A stretch of 64,000 bases of DNA, taken from assembly GCF_017873395.1 (NCBI RefSeq), contig NZ_JAGGKC010000002.1, positions 1 to 64,000 on the forward strand, in the 5' to 3' direction. The notes under the pieces are model-generated. The model was not told the DNA's origin and did not search any database. It saw only the letters and a program-made list of their open reading frames with translations. This document shows positions 7,803 through 16,435 of this stretch, piece by piece. This DNA comes from Youngiibacter multivorans (lineage in GTDB: Bacteria; Bacillota; Clostridia; Clostridiales; Clostridiaceae). The stretch's first letter is position 1. Each line of letters begins with the position of its first letter. The translations under genes were made by a program, and so were the position numbers.

Positions 7803-9287
7803 CTAATCAGCCAGATTTGAATTCTTTTTCTTCCTCATCAGCGGAAGTATTATTGATACTACTCCGATAATGATGAATATAAGACTCAGAGGCCTAGTGA
7901 AGAATATTGAAGGATCTCCATTTGACATCATGAGTGACTGCCTGAGGCCAGTCTCTGCCATTGGCCCAAGTATGATTGCAAGCACTGTAGGAGATGCAGG
8001 GATCTTCAGAAGCTTGTAGAGCAAGCCAATCATACCGAATACGAACATTACGCCTACATCGAAAATATTATTGTTGATTGCAAATGCGCCAGTTACGCAA
8101 AGAACAAGAATATAGCTTATGAGTATCGGCTTTGGAAGGAAAAGGACCTTAGCAAAGTACCCAGCTCCAAACAGTCCGAATAAAAGCATAAGTAGCTGCG
8201 CAACAAGCAATCCTGCAAAGAATATCCACATTATTTTGGCATTGTTTCCTGTAAAGAGGTCCGGACCAGGTCTTAGCCCCTGGATCAGAAGTGCTCCAAG
8301 GAAAAGCGCTGAAACCGCGTTTCCAGGTATTCCCAAAGTAAGGAGAGGAACAAGTGATCCACCTACGCATGCATTGTTTGAGGTCTCACTTGCTATGATT
8401 CCATCAACTATACCGGTACCGAACTTTTCAGGATGCTTGGATCGCCTCTTTGCTTCATTGTATGAAACGAAGGCAGCGACACTGGCACCAGCGCCGGGCA
8501 ATATGCCTACTGCAGTACCGATTATCGAGGATATGGTGAAGTTACCGATATTTCGCTTCATCTCTTCCTTGTTAGGGAGGAGTCTTCCCTTGATCTCATT
8601 CATGTCTTTCTTGGATGTAGTCGACTTACCCAAAAGGAATGCCTCACAGATCGAGAACAGGCCTATAAGAAGCGGAACAAGGGCTATCCCGGAAATCAGG
8701 TTGATATTCCTGAACGTAAACCTCATTACCCCTTCTACAGGATCCATTCCGATCGTTGCAATCAGGAGGCCGAAAACACCTGAAATCAGACCCTTGATCA
8801 TATTGTCTTCAGACAAGCTTATTATTATGGTAAGCCCGAAGAATGCGAGAGCAAAATACTCAGGCGGTCCGAACCTTAGGGCTTGTTTCGCAAGAAACGG
8901 AGCGAAAAAAGCCAGAACTATAACGCTGAATATACCTCCAATGGCAGAAGAAAGTGTTGCAGTTCCTATGGCAAGCCTGGCTTCGCCCTTCTGCCCCATG
9001 GGATATCCGTCAAAGGTAGTAGCTGCAGCAGATGGAGTACCAGGTGCATTGATAAGAATAGCCGATATGGAACCGCCGTATATTGCACCGGTATAGATTC
9101 CACCAAGCATTATAAGTCCAGTTTCAGGCTCCATTGCAAAAGTAAATGGTACTAGTAGTGCGACTCCCAGATTCGCTGTGAGTCCAGGTATGGCCCCGAC
9201 GATTATACCGCCGATGACTCCCAGAGCACAGACAAGCAGGTTATATGGTGATACCGAGGCCATCAAGGCCTGTAACAAATCCCCCAT
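7803..9287 (-). CDS. tctA: Tripartite tricarboxylate transporter, large membrane subunit (TctA family)
   Basis: Large permease subunit (494 residues, about 11-12 hydrophobic segments) of a TTT-family secondary transporter that imports organic acids using a periplasmic-type binding protein. The family motifs GxIxGxIPGLTANLGVA near the N-terminus, PGTPSAAATTFDGYP (about 85-100) and the repeated LTLGIPGNAVSA are present. It is the last gene of a run aldolase - dehydrogenase - tctC - tctB - tctA on the minus strand. Substrate unknown; the enzyme neighbours point to a hydroxy- or keto-dicarboxylate. Confidence 0.93.
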   Translation of the reverse strand: MGDLLQALMASVSPYNLLVCALGVIGGIIVGAIPGLTANLGVALLVPFTFAMEPETGLIMLGGIYTGAIYGGSISAILINAPGTPSAAATTFDGYPMGQKGEARLAIGTATLSSAIGGIFSVIVLAFFAPFLAKQALRFGPPEYFALAFFGLTIIISLSEDNMIKGLISGVFGLLIATIGMDPVEGVMRFTFRNINLISGIALVPLLIGLFSICEAFLLGKSTTSKKDMNEIKGRLLPNKEEMKRNIGNFTISSIIGTAVGILPGAGASVAAFVSYNEAKRRSKHPEKFGTGIVDGIIASETSNNACVGGSLVPLLTLGIPGNAVSALFLGALLIQGLRPGPDLFTGNNAKIMWIFFAGLLVAQLLMLLFGLFGAGYFAKVLFLPKPILISYILVLCVTGAFAINNNIFDVGVMFVFGMIGLLYKLLKIPASPTVLAIILGPMAETGLRQSLMMSNGDPSIFFTRPLSLIFIIIGVVSIILPLMRKKKNSNLAD

Positions 9288-9319
9288 GTTTATCCTCCAA
9301 AGTAAATATTGTCTCCCGA

Positions 9320-9769
9320 CTAAAGAAAGGCACTGAATATCCCTTCAGGAAGAGGTACATTTAGCACCTTGCTGAAAGAAAGGTAGATTACAACTGTAAA
9401 CAGCGTGGAATTCAGAAGCAGCTTGACAATGTTCTTGTAACCCAGGAGATACTGGATTGCAATGATAAATAGAAGAGAAGACAACACAAAGCCCAAAATT
9501 TCCAGGCCAAGTATGAAAAGCACATACCCGATAATGAGGATCAGGAAATACTTGCTTTCCTTTTTCAATATCAACAGCGGATTTTTGGATGTATCTGATT
9601 TCAATTTTGAACTTGCATCGATAAAGAGCATTATAGACAGAATAACCAGCATTCCGGCAAGAACCATCGGGTATGCCTTTGCACCTTCACTAAGTTTTCT
9701 GCCCAGATATATGAATCCAAGTGAAATCGCCAAAAACACAATCGCTACGATCCTATTAACCTTAGCCAT
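9320..9769 (-). CDS. tctB: Tripartite tricarboxylate transporter, small membrane subunit (TctB family)
   Basis: Protein of about 149 residues with four hydrophobic segments, the usual size and topology of TctB. The start was placed at the ATG at 9769 because GGAGGTTAGAT lies directly upstream; the longer frame to 9814 runs into the intergenic hairpin and has no ribosome binding site. It lies between tctC and tctA and should form the membrane complex with TctA. Confidence 0.85.
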   Translation of the reverse strand: MAKVNRIVAIVFLAISLGFIYLGRKLSEGAKAYPMVLAGMLVILSIMLFIDASSKLKSDTSKNPLLILKKESKYFLILIIGYVLFILGLEILGFVLSSLLFIIAIQYLLGYKNIVKLLLNSTLFTVVIYLSFSKVLNVPLPEGIFSAFL

Positions 9770-9794
9770 ATCTAACCTCCATAGTAATTTGAGA

Positions 9795-9822
9795 CGACCC
9801 AATCGACATCTCAATCGAGTCG
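9795..9822 (-). promoter_or_regulatory. Stem-loop between tctC and tctB
   Basis: Plus-strand 9795-9803 pairs with 9814-9822 (9 bp, including two G-U pairs in the RNA; 10-nt loop). The stem-loop lies behind the binding-protein gene and has no strong T tract, so it more likely protects or partly terminates the upstream message than stops it fully. Similar stem-loops follow the binding-protein genes at 35473-35517 and 61751-61780. Confidence 0.5.
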
Positions 9823-9840
9823 CCCCAACATTAAATTTGA

Positions 9841-10839
9841 TTATTTGCCCAGTACTGACTTGTAGGCCACTGAAGTTGCCATTATCTTGTCTGTGAATGC
9901 CTTTGAATCAAGGTAGTTGATTGAGAGCGATGCGTTAGTCATCTGTGTCTTGTACTCCGCCTCTTCCATTCCCTTCTTGCATGCTTCAGCAAGTATCGCG
10001 ACTATCTCATCAGGTGTGTCTGCCGGTACTACCAGTCCTCTGAAGGTTCCAGAATATACTTCAAATCCAAGTTCCTTTATTGAAGGCACGTCAGGATAGT
10101 TAGGATTCCTTTCAGGTGTGAGAACTGCAAGAGGTACGAGCTTGCCTTCCTTGATGTGCTGGTCAAATGATGATGCTCCACCAATTACAGCTTCAATATG
10201 TCCGCCAAGTATGGCAGTAGTTGCAAGTCCTGAACCGTCGAAGGGAATGTTCTGAGCCTGTATTCCTGTAGCCTTTATCATTCCTGCGTTTCCAAGGTCA
10301 TCGGTAGTTCCTTTACCCGAGCTTCCGAACCTTATAGTGTTAGGATTTGCTTTCGCAAAGGCTATGAATTCTGCAAAGGTCTTGTATTCCTTTCCGCTCT
10401 GTACTACAAGGAAGTCATTTTCCTCCGTAAGCTGTACAACGCCCTTGAAGTCATCAGCCTGGAAAGGAGTCTCATTAAGCAGAGGATTTATTACGATTGA
10501 AGTAGTAGCCATGGTAAGGAAGTACCCGTCAGGAGCAGCAGTTGCGCCCTTGTTCTGTCCAACAGCTCCGCCTCCACCTGCAAGGTTCTCGATTATTATC
10601 GACTGGCCAAGATGCTTTTCAGCATATGGAGCAAGTATCCTAGCTGTAAGGTCAGCTGAACCGCCGGCTGCAAACGGGACAAGTATGGTCACTGATTTCT
10701 TAGGAAAGTCAGTCTTTGTAGGAGCAGCAGTTGTGCTTGGAGTCGTAGCAGTCGGAGTAGAGCTTGCGCATCCGGCAAGCAGTGCAGTACCAAGTGCTGC
10801 TGACAGAATGAGTGATATAAGCTTTTTACCTTTTAACAT
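9841..10839 (-). CDS. tctC: Tripartite tricarboxylate transporter solute-binding lipoprotein (TctC/Bug family)
   Basis: Extracytoplasmic binding protein of 332 residues. A signal peptide with lipobox LLAGC places the acylated Cys near residue 24, followed by a Ser/Thr/Pro-rich linker. The mature protein has the Bug-family opening FPKKSVTILVPFAAGGSADLTAR and an AGGGGAVGQ turn, both part of the ligand site. It would present the substrate to TctA/TctB. It is third in the operon and separated from tctB by a stem-loop, which fits a need for excess binding protein. Confidence 0.93.
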   Translation of the reverse strand: MLKGKKLISLILSAALGTALLAGCASSTPTATTPSTTAAPTKTDFPKKSVTILVPFAAGGSADLTARILAPYAEKHLGQSIIIENLAGGGGAVGQNKGATAAPDGYFLTMATTSIVINPLLNETPFQADDFKGVVQLTEENDFLVVQSGKEYKTFAEFIAFAKANPNTIRFGSSGKGTTDDLGNAGMIKATGIQAQNIPFDGSGLATTAILGGHIEAVIGGASSFDQHIKEGKLVPLAVLTPERNPNYPDVPSIKELGFEVYSGTFRGLVVPADTPDEIVAILAEACKKGMEEAEYKTQMTNASLSINYLDSKAFTDKIMATSVAYKSVLGK

Positions 10840-10856
10840 GATGTTTCCCCCTCATC

Positions 10857-11741
10857 TTATAAAATACCCTTAACACGCATTGCATTCATTACATCCAAAT
10901 AATTCTTAGGCTTTGATTCCTTGAAGTATTCCATAAGCTTCAGTCCATTCAATTCCTCCAGTGCTTTTCTTGTCGCTATTGTCATGGTCGGTGTCAGCCC
11001 GCATTCTTCAGCGAACTGGATGACACTCTCCATTTCATGTATCCTTCTCTCGGAGTGGATTGCATTTCCAGAAATGAGCCTGTTGGCAGTGACTATGAAT
11101 TTCTCTCCATCAAGCGAGCCTGATATCGATTCGATTATCTTGTCCTGTATGTTGTTCACGTAAGCGCACATAAGCGTCTCAGTCATGAGTGTTGCAAGAC
11201 CCTTCATGTATATGCTTCGGGTGAGCTTTATGGCAGAAGCATCTCCAGCCTTGTCGCTTACCTTCTCGATATCCATGCCATGGGGTTGCATCAGGCTTAG
11301 GAACCTGTCAGCACCTGTTCCGGAAACCAGTATCGGAACCTTGTGCTTATCTTTTGGAAGAGATCCAAGCATAGCCACATCAGCAAAGTCTATCCCTCTT
11401 TCAGCTGCAGCCTTTGCAATTTCCACCATATCGTCAGGCAAAGAGGTTGAAGCATCTGCGAAGAGTTGTCCCTTGCCAAAGTACTTCATTGCATCCATTG
11501 CCGTAGTCAGTGTGTATGCAGTAGGAACCATCGACATTATGACTTCTGATGAACCTATAAGGTCTTCGAGACTTTCAGAAATTTCCACTCCGGCCTTTTC
11601 AGCCCTAGCATCAAAATTTGCCTTATTTTTCGTATAAGCTACATCAAACGCCCTGATTTCAACATCCTTTCCTTCAGCCTTGAACCCGCAGCTCATCTCA
11701 TATGCAGCTTCTCCAAATCCGATGAATCCGAGTCTAACCAT
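10857..11741 (-). CDS. NAD(P)-dependent oxidoreductase, 6-phosphogluconate dehydrogenase-like with DUF1932 domain
   Basis: Soluble dehydrogenase of about 294 residues with an N-terminal Rossmann fold (GFIGFGEAAYEMS, residues 5-17) and a C-terminal helical DUF1932-type domain. Members of this superfamily oxidise beta-hydroxyacids, but the substrate here is unknown. The start at the ATG at 11741 is preferred: GGTGAG lies 8 nt upstream and it gives the same length as the paralog at 58847-59731. It sits between the RraA-type aldolase and tctC, with nearly touching ends, so it probably acts on the imported compound or its cleavage product. Confidence 0.85.
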   Translation of the reverse strand: MVRLGFIGFGEAAYEMSCGFKAEGKDVEIRAFDVAYTKNKANFDARAEKAGVEISESLEDLIGSSEVIMSMVPTAYTLTTAMDAMKYFGKGQLFADASTSLPDDMVEIAKAAAERGIDFADVAMLGSLPKDKHKVPILVSGTGADRFLSLMQPHGMDIEKVSDKAGDASAIKLTRSIYMKGLATLMTETLMCAYVNNIQDKIIESISGSLDGEKFIVTANRLISGNAIHSERRIHEMESVIQFAEECGLTPTMTIATRKALEELNGLKLMEYFKESKPKNYLDVMNAMRVKGIL

Positions 11742-11742
11742 C

Positions 11743-12453
11743 TTATTCACTCACCAGCTTCCTGCCAGCCTTAAGGTCTATATACTCACAGCCTTTTTCA
11801 GCAAGGCTCTTGTCAACCCATGACCTGTTAAGCTTTCCAGCCATTGACTCAACAATCTTGCTCTGGTCCTTTTTGTTGAATTCTATAGAGCTCTTGAGGA
11901 CCTCCTCAAGATCTTCCCTTGGGACAACCACTACCCCGTCATCATCACCTATGACCAGATCACCGGGATTAAGGCTTACTCCCCCGCACGTTATGTTCAC
12001 ATTGATTTCCCCCGGCCCTTCCTTGTAGGGTCCGGCTGGAGTCGTACCGGTAGCATATATTGGTATTTCAAGATTCCTAATGGTGTCAATATCCCTGATC
12101 GGTCCGTCAAGGACTATTCCACCAAGCTTCCTGAACTCCGCATGCCTCACCATTATCTCACCCATAAGGGAGTGGCTTCTGTCACCACCGTTTGAGACAA
12201 CTATGACATCCCCCTCCTGGGCCATATCCAATGCCTTGTGCAGCATCAGGTTGTCTCCAGGCCTGACCTTTACAGTTATTGCTGAACCAACCATCTTGAA
12301 TCCATTCTTAGATAAACGTCTGATCTCTGAATGCATTCCGCTCATTCTTCCCATGCAGTCAGCCACGTTTGAACCCGGCAGTTCCCTGAAAGCTTCAATT
12401 GTCTCTGCATCAACCCTCTCCGGATTCATGAAAACCCTTAACCCAACAGCCAT
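11743..12453 (-). CDS. RraA-family aldolase/decarboxylase (HMG/CHA aldolase-like)
   Basis: Member of the RraA/4-hydroxy-4-methyl-2-oxoglutarate aldolase family, about 236 residues, longer than the RNase E regulator RraA and in the range of the metabolic enzymes. Metal- and pyruvate-binding elements are visible: GDNLMLHKAL, the GxxxD-type segment LDGPIRD, and the C-terminal LNPGDLVIGDDDGVVVV. Such enzymes cleave 4-hydroxy-2-oxo acids to pyruvate plus a second oxo acid and often decarboxylate oxaloacetate. The start at 12453 follows AGGGGTGATAGC. First gene of the TctABC operon, divergent from the RpiR regulator. Confidence 0.83.
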   Translation of the reverse strand: MAVGLRVFMNPERVDAETIEAFRELPGSNVADCMGRMSGMHSEIRRLSKNGFKMVGSAITVKVRPGDNLMLHKALDMAQEGDVIVVSNGGDRSHSLMGEIMVRHAEFRKLGGIVLDGPIRDIDTIRNLEIPIYATGTTPAGPYKEGPGEINVNITCGGVSLNPGDLVIGDDDGVVVVPREDLEEVLKSSIEFNKKDQSKIVESMAGKLNRSWVDKSLAEKGCEYIDLKAGRKLVSE

Positions 12454-12951
12454 GCTATCACCCCTATACAAATATTGTAAACCTTTACTTTTACTTTAAA
12501 AAAATATGTTGCTTTGTACTAAATATTCTGTATAATGATTTTTGAAAAACATATTTCATAATTTTGTCGGTTGTCATTCATTAACTATGTTCATAGTACA
12601 AATAAATAATCAGAAAATCAAGTATTATCTGAAACATTATATTAGAATTTATATTTGACTGTAATTTTCATCATCACAACAAGCACAGCCAATTACTTCT
12701 AATTTCCTATTCCGCAAAATAAGCGCATATTTTTGACTTAATGATCTAGTTTTCAATCGTATGTTTGATAATTGTTTGTCTATCTTGCTGTTACGTAGAT
12801 TGCTTTCGATGAATATCTATAAGTGTTCAATGAGATATTGCGCCTTGTTATTGTAATCATTTTAATAATACTATAATTTACTTGCATAATTTTTTTATAT
12901 AGTTTGCTTGCAGTTCAATTAAAGCCGATAATATAGTTGAATTAATCATCT
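12454..12951. other. Divergent intergenic region, TctABC operon and RpiR gene
   Basis: Very AT-rich stretch of nearly 500 nt without a gene. It must carry the minus-strand promoter of the aldolase-tctCBA operon and probably binding sites for the RpiR regulator. No clear long palindrome was found by eye. Confidence 0.4.
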
Positions 12952-12980
12952 TTGACAACGTTTCCAAATACCATTAATAT
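12952..12980 (+). promoter_or_regulatory. Sigma-A type promoter of the RpiR regulator gene
   Basis: TTGACA (12952-12957), a 17-nt spacer and TAATAT (12975-12980) make a near-consensus promoter. The expected transcript start is about 30 nt before the start codon. Confidence 0.7.
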
Positions 12981-13017
12981 TTAAATAGCAGCTTTTGAAG
13001 CAATACGGGGTGAATAC

Positions 13018-13911
13018 ATGAAAGACAGGATAAAAGAAAAGATTAAAAATACAAACCTAACCAAGACAGAATTCAAGATAGCCAATTATTTCCTTGATAA
13101 CGAAGAGCTTGTTTACTTCAAGGCAGCCAATGAGATAGCTAACGAGATAGGAGTAAGCGACTCATCTGTGATCAGGTTCATCAAGATGCTTGGCTATGCC
13201 GGATATACTGAATTTCAGCAGGAAGTCCAGAACGAATTGAAATCACTCATGCAGAACTATTCGGTAACACTGGGTCCTACAAGCAAACTCAAGAAAACAA
13301 AGCTTGAGCCCGAAGCAACAGACCTCAGCAGCAGAGTCTTCAACCTTACCTGTTCCAACCTTGAAGCTACTTTTGCCAACAACCCACCTGACAAGATAGC
13401 AAGGATCACAGACATACTGCTTAAGAGTGAGCAGAAGTTCATAGTTAGTGTCAGAGGTTCAGCAAGCGTGGCATATTTTCTCGGCGAGAAGCTTAAGCTT
13501 ATACTCCCAAATGTCAGGCCTGTCCTACAAGGAGACTACTCTCTGATACACACTTTAGCTGACATAGGACCGAACGATTGCCTGTTCCTTGTAAGCTTTC
13601 CAAGATACTCAAGGATAGTGCTTTCAGCCATTTCAATGGCAGTCAAAGCCGGAGCAAGAATCGTAGTGCTTACAGACAGGCTGACCTCCCCCATCGCGAA
13701 GAAAGCGGACGAGATACTCCTCGCGAACTGTGAAACAATAGGCTTCAGCAATTCGTATGTCTCTGCACTATTCCTGGCAGACCTTATCATTGCTGACATC
13801 AGCCAGAAGCTTAAGCCGGAGAATCTTGACAGACTGAACCTGATCGAGGAGTACATCCGCATGAACAACATCAATTACCTTGAAGATGTATTCCCGTACA
13901 AAACTGATTGA
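13018..13911 (+). CDS. MurR/RpiR-family transcriptional regulator
   Basis: Regulator of 297 residues with an N-terminal helix-turn-helix (about 1-75; EIANEIGVSDSSVIRFIKMLGYAGYTEFQ is the diagnostic recognition-helix region) and a C-terminal SIS domain (about 115-245; VRGSASVAYFLGEKL and LFLVSFPRYSR), which usually senses a phosphosugar or related anion. It is transcribed divergently from the aldolase-dehydrogenase-TctCBA operon and is the obvious candidate to control it (inference). GGGGTG precedes the ATG, and a strong terminator follows. Confidence 0.92.
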   Translation: MKDRIKEKIKNTNLTKTEFKIANYFLDNEELVYFKAANEIANEIGVSDSSVIRFIKMLGYAGYTEFQQEVQNELKSLMQNYSVTLGPTSKLKKTKLEPEATDLSSRVFNLTCSNLEATFANNPPDKIARITDILLKSEQKFIVSVRGSASVAYFLGEKLKLILPNVRPVLQGDYSLIHTLADIGPNDCLFLVSFPRYSRIVLSAISMAVKAGARIVVLTDRLTSPIAKKADEILLANCETIGFSNSYVSALFLADLIIADISQKLKPENLDRLNLIEEYIRMNNINYLEDVFPYKTD

Positions 13912-14006
13912 CAGATTCCTCCAAATCCAACAAAGCAATATTCAAACATTATAGCTATAGACTTGTTTATCTTTTTGAGACATGAAATTAAAGTTGATTT
14001 GCACTT

Positions 14007-14059
14007 AAAAAATGAGATCCGATGCAATACAGTCAATGCATTCGGATCTCATTTTTTTT
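14007..14059. terminator. Bidirectional terminator
   Basis: A long stem (14007-14026 with 14037-14057, one bulged base, sequence around GATCCGATGCA) is flanked by an A run on the left and a T run on the right. It can end the RpiR transcript on the plus strand and the zinc-ribbon gene on the minus strand. Confidence 0.85.
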
Positions 14060-14151
14060 GTCATTTAAATTGTCATATACTTATCAGGCTTCCAGTAAGT
14101 TCACCCTAATACTTAAATTTGAAAGAACCTCAAAACTTAACTGAATTCTGC

Positions 14152-14361
14152 CTATCCGTCATACTCCTCCGAATAGCCGCACTTTCCGCATCGGTATCTG
14201 CTCTTTTTCTTTCCCAGAGCACCAGCGGAAGCTCCCAAAGGTCCGAAGATTGAACTTCCTACAATCGCCTTACCCACACTGAATCCTTTGTATGATGAAT
14301 CGGATTTCTTCCAGAGAGTTATTTCTCCGCATCTTGGACATCTAAGCGGCGCATATCCCAT
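14152..14361 (-). CDS. Small zinc-ribbon protein with a glycine-rich insert (69 aa)
   Basis: Two CxxC knuckles (CPRCG near residue 8 and CGKCG near residue 58) enclose a glycine- and alanine-rich hydrophobic stretch (GKAIVGSSIFGPLGASAGALG). The Cys pairs should bind one zinc; the middle could insert in a membrane or form a helical hairpin. The start at the ATG at 14361 is preferred because AAGGAGG lies 8 nt upstream; the in-frame ATG at 14367 is too close to it. Single-gene unit, function unknown. Confidence 0.6.
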   Translation of the reverse strand: MGYAPLRCPRCGEITLWKKSDSSYKGFSVGKAIVGSSIFGPLGASAGALGKKKSRYRCGKCGYSEEYDG

Positions 14362-14486
14362 TGTCATGTCCTCCTTCTTAAGGTTTAATCCAAAAAGTAT
14401 TTCAACATTCATTCAATACTGGAATTTTCAAGACATACCATATACACAAAGTATAAACCTATAAGCTTATGATTTCCATTAAAGGA

Positions 14487-15296
14487 TTACCTTACTACAG
14501 GATACCCTTTGTTCATCCAGCCATAAGGATAATTGCCTTTGGTTCCCATGCCGGCATTCATAGAAACCGCGTCATATCCAAGAAGCCTTAATCCAGCAGT
14601 CACCTGTCCTGATGTCTGTCCAGTATAGCAGTATACTATTATCTTCTTGTCCTTAGGAAGGACACTGAATCCATCAGCAGTTTCATTTCCGAACGGTATG
14701 TTTACAGCTCCTTCAATATGCTCAGAACTGAAGTCAACAGCCCTTCTTATAGAAAGTATTAAGAAATCCTCATCCTTCCTCTCTGCAATCGACAGTACAT
14801 CCTCTTCAGAAATCTTGTAGTTCTTGAACAGAGTATCAGACACTTCAGATAAACCCTCATAATATTTTGTTACTGCAGCCTGAACAATCGGATCTATTGT
14901 CCTATCTGACTCTGACAAACAGGTCGGCTCTGTCGTCACAAGCTCCTCATAACCTTCAACCCTGACAATCCCAAGGTCCCATCCCAAGTTTACGCTCCTT
15001 GCGTAAATCCCGGCTATGTTCATCGTCAGCACAGCCTGCCCTGCTGTCTGTCCAGTATAACAGTAAACGAACACAGGCTTTCCCTCAGGAATCATCTTAA
15101 GGCCTTCAGCTATCGCCGGTCCGAATGGCATGTTTATCGCCCTGATAATATGGCCTTTCTCATAGTCCTCCGCTCTTCTTATATCGATTATGGTCATCTC
15201 TTCAGACGCCTTTACTTTTTCAATAAAGTCCACTTGGTCAATCTTGTAGCGGTTGTCAGGCATCTGCCTGAAGTATTCAAGAATCAGCTTCTCCAT
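14487..15296 (-). CDS. Cytoplasmic double-rhodanese protein
   Basis: Protein of 269 residues with two rhodanese domains in tandem, each with the same active-site loop CYTGQTAGQ or CYTGQTSGQ around the persulfide-forming Cys. It has no signal peptide. The sequence is closely similar throughout to the lipoprotein at 42983-43951 (for example YKIDxxxFxxKVKASExMTxIDIRxAEDYxKGHI), so one is an inside and one an outside version. Likely a sulfurtransferase or persulfide carrier; substrate unknown. GGAGGG precedes the ATG. Divergent from the Phd-like antitoxin gene. Confidence 0.87.
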   Translation of the reverse strand: MEKLILEYFRQMPDNRYKIDQVDFIEKVKASEEMTIIDIRRAEDYEKGHIIRAINMPFGPAIAEGLKMIPEGKPVFVYCYTGQTAGQAVLTMNIAGIYARSVNLGWDLGIVRVEGYEELVTTEPTCLSESDRTIDPIVQAAVTKYYEGLSEVSDTLFKNYKISEEDVLSIAERKDEDFLILSIRRAVDFSSEHIEGAVNIPFGNETADGFSVLPKDKKIIVYCYTGQTSGQVTAGLRLLGYDAVSMNAGMGTKGNYPYGWMNKGYPVVR

Positions 15297-15423
15297 AGGT
15301 ACCCTCCAGTTACGTGTATTGAACTTATGATAGCATTTGAGGGATTCAAGGTCAAAGCTATAGGCAGTCTGAAATTCGATGATATGATATTATGGAATTA
15401 TAAGAAATTCGGAGGTGAGTTAT

Positions 15424-15702
15424 ATGTCAGCAATCAGACCAATTTCAGATTTGAGATACAGATCTCGTAGCATATCAGAAGAGTGTCATAATAGTACTGA
15501 GCCGGTCTTCATACAAAAAAATGGTAAGATTGACCTGGTAGTCATGAGCTCATCTCTTTTTGACAAACAACTTGCTCTTCTTGAACTTTACAAGAAGTTA
15601 CTTGAAGCCGAATCACAACGAAATTCAACGAATGAAAGAAAATCCCACGAATCGCTAGTTACGGAGCTTAGGGATCGAATAAACAAAAATAATGCACCTT
15701 GA
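15424..15702 (+). CDS. Phd/YefM-family antitoxin, no toxin alongside
   Basis: A 92-residue protein. Residues 1-50 (IRPISDLRYRSRSISEECHNSTEPVFIQKNGKIDLVVMSS pattern) match the Phd/YefM DNA-binding fold; the C-terminal half is charged and helical, as in toxin-neutralising tails. The ATG at 15424 follows GGAGG at 8 nt; the upstream in-frame GTG overlaps that site. The next 110 nt contain no RelE-, ParE- or Doc-like frame, so it is an orphan or acts on a distant toxin. Confidence 0.75.
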   Translation: MSAIRPISDLRYRSRSISEECHNSTEPVFIQKNGKIDLVVMSSSLFDKQLALLELYKKLLEAESQRNSTNERKSHESLVTELRDRINKNNAP

Positions 15703-15747
15703 ATTTTTAATTAAACTACCTGCATAGCTTCATAATAAGATAAAATA

Positions 15748-15789
15748 TTGCATTTTCGTTACCAATAACATATAATATTGGTAACGAAA
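15748..15789 (+). promoter_or_regulatory. AbiEi promoter overlapped by a perfect operator palindrome
   Basis: TTGCAT (15748-15753), 17-nt spacer and TATAAT (15771-15776) form a near-consensus promoter. A perfect 14-bp inverted repeat, TTTCGTTACCAATA (15754-15767) and TATTGGTAACGAAA (15776-15789), brackets the -10 box. AbiEi antitoxins are known to repress their own operon through inverted repeats, and this is the expected place for one. Confidence 0.8.
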
Positions 15790-15811
15790 CCTTTTGTAAG
15801 GAGGTGCTATT

Positions 15812-16435
15812 ATGATTAGAGTTGAACATCTAGCCCTAATTCGCAAGAGAATATTAGAATCTGAAAAAGGAACAATATTTGTCACATCAGATTTTAAAGA
15901 TATTTCAGAACGAAATGCAATAAAGATGTCACTATCGAGGCTAAGTAACGAAGGATTGATCAGAAGAATTGCACGGGGACTTTATGAATATCCAGAGTAC
16001 AGTGAATTCCTCCAGCAGTTTGTCTCACCTTCTCCAAATAAATTTGCTTACGCAATTGCCCGAAACTTTGGATGGACAATCATACCATATGGTGATACAG
16101 CCCTAAACATTTTAGGCTTATCAACTCAGGTTCCGAATATCTGGTCGTTCGTAAGTGATGGCCCTTATAAAAAGTATGAATTAAACAATATAATCATTGA
16201 ATTCAAGCACACTACTAATAAAGAAATTACAGGATTATCATATATTACTGCACTGATTATCCAGGCACTAAAAGCTCTCGGTAAGGAAAATATCAGTAAA
16301 TCTACTATTTATAGACTACATGACAGACTTACTTCTGACGAAAAAAGATTAATTTTATCCGAAGCCAAATATGCGACATCCTGGATTTACGAAGCAATGA
16401 AACAAATAATGTCCCAAGGAGATGTATATGCTTAA
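15812..16435 (+). CDS. AbiEi-type antitoxin (type IV toxin-antitoxin system)
   Basis: Protein of 207 residues with an N-terminal winged helix (about 20-65; RNAIKMSLSRLSNEGLIRRIARGLYEYP pattern) and a C-terminal domain of the AbiEi/DUF6088 type. In AbiE systems it represses the operon and counteracts the AbiEii nucleotidyltransferase toxin. AAGGAGG precedes the ATG. The gene is intact and has an intact promoter-operator, while the toxin gene that overlaps its end is internally deleted, so only the antitoxin half can now work. Confidence 0.85.
   Translation: MIRVEHLALIRKRILESEKGTIFVTSDFKDISERNAIKMSLSRLSNEGLIRRIARGLYEYPEYSEFLQQFVSPSPNKFAYAIARNFGWTIIPYGDTALNILGLSTQVPNIWSFVSDGPYKKYELNNIIIEFKHTTNKEITGLSYITALIIQALKALGKENISKSTIYRLHDRLTSDEKRLILSEAKYATSWIYEAMKQIMSQGDVYA

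Noticed and set aside
8119..9096. 325-codon open frame on the plus strand opposite tctA
   Set aside because: It lies wholly antisense to a gene with clear family motifs, has no ribosome binding site, and its Ser/Pro/Ala-rich composition is what the reverse strand of a membrane-protein gene gives.
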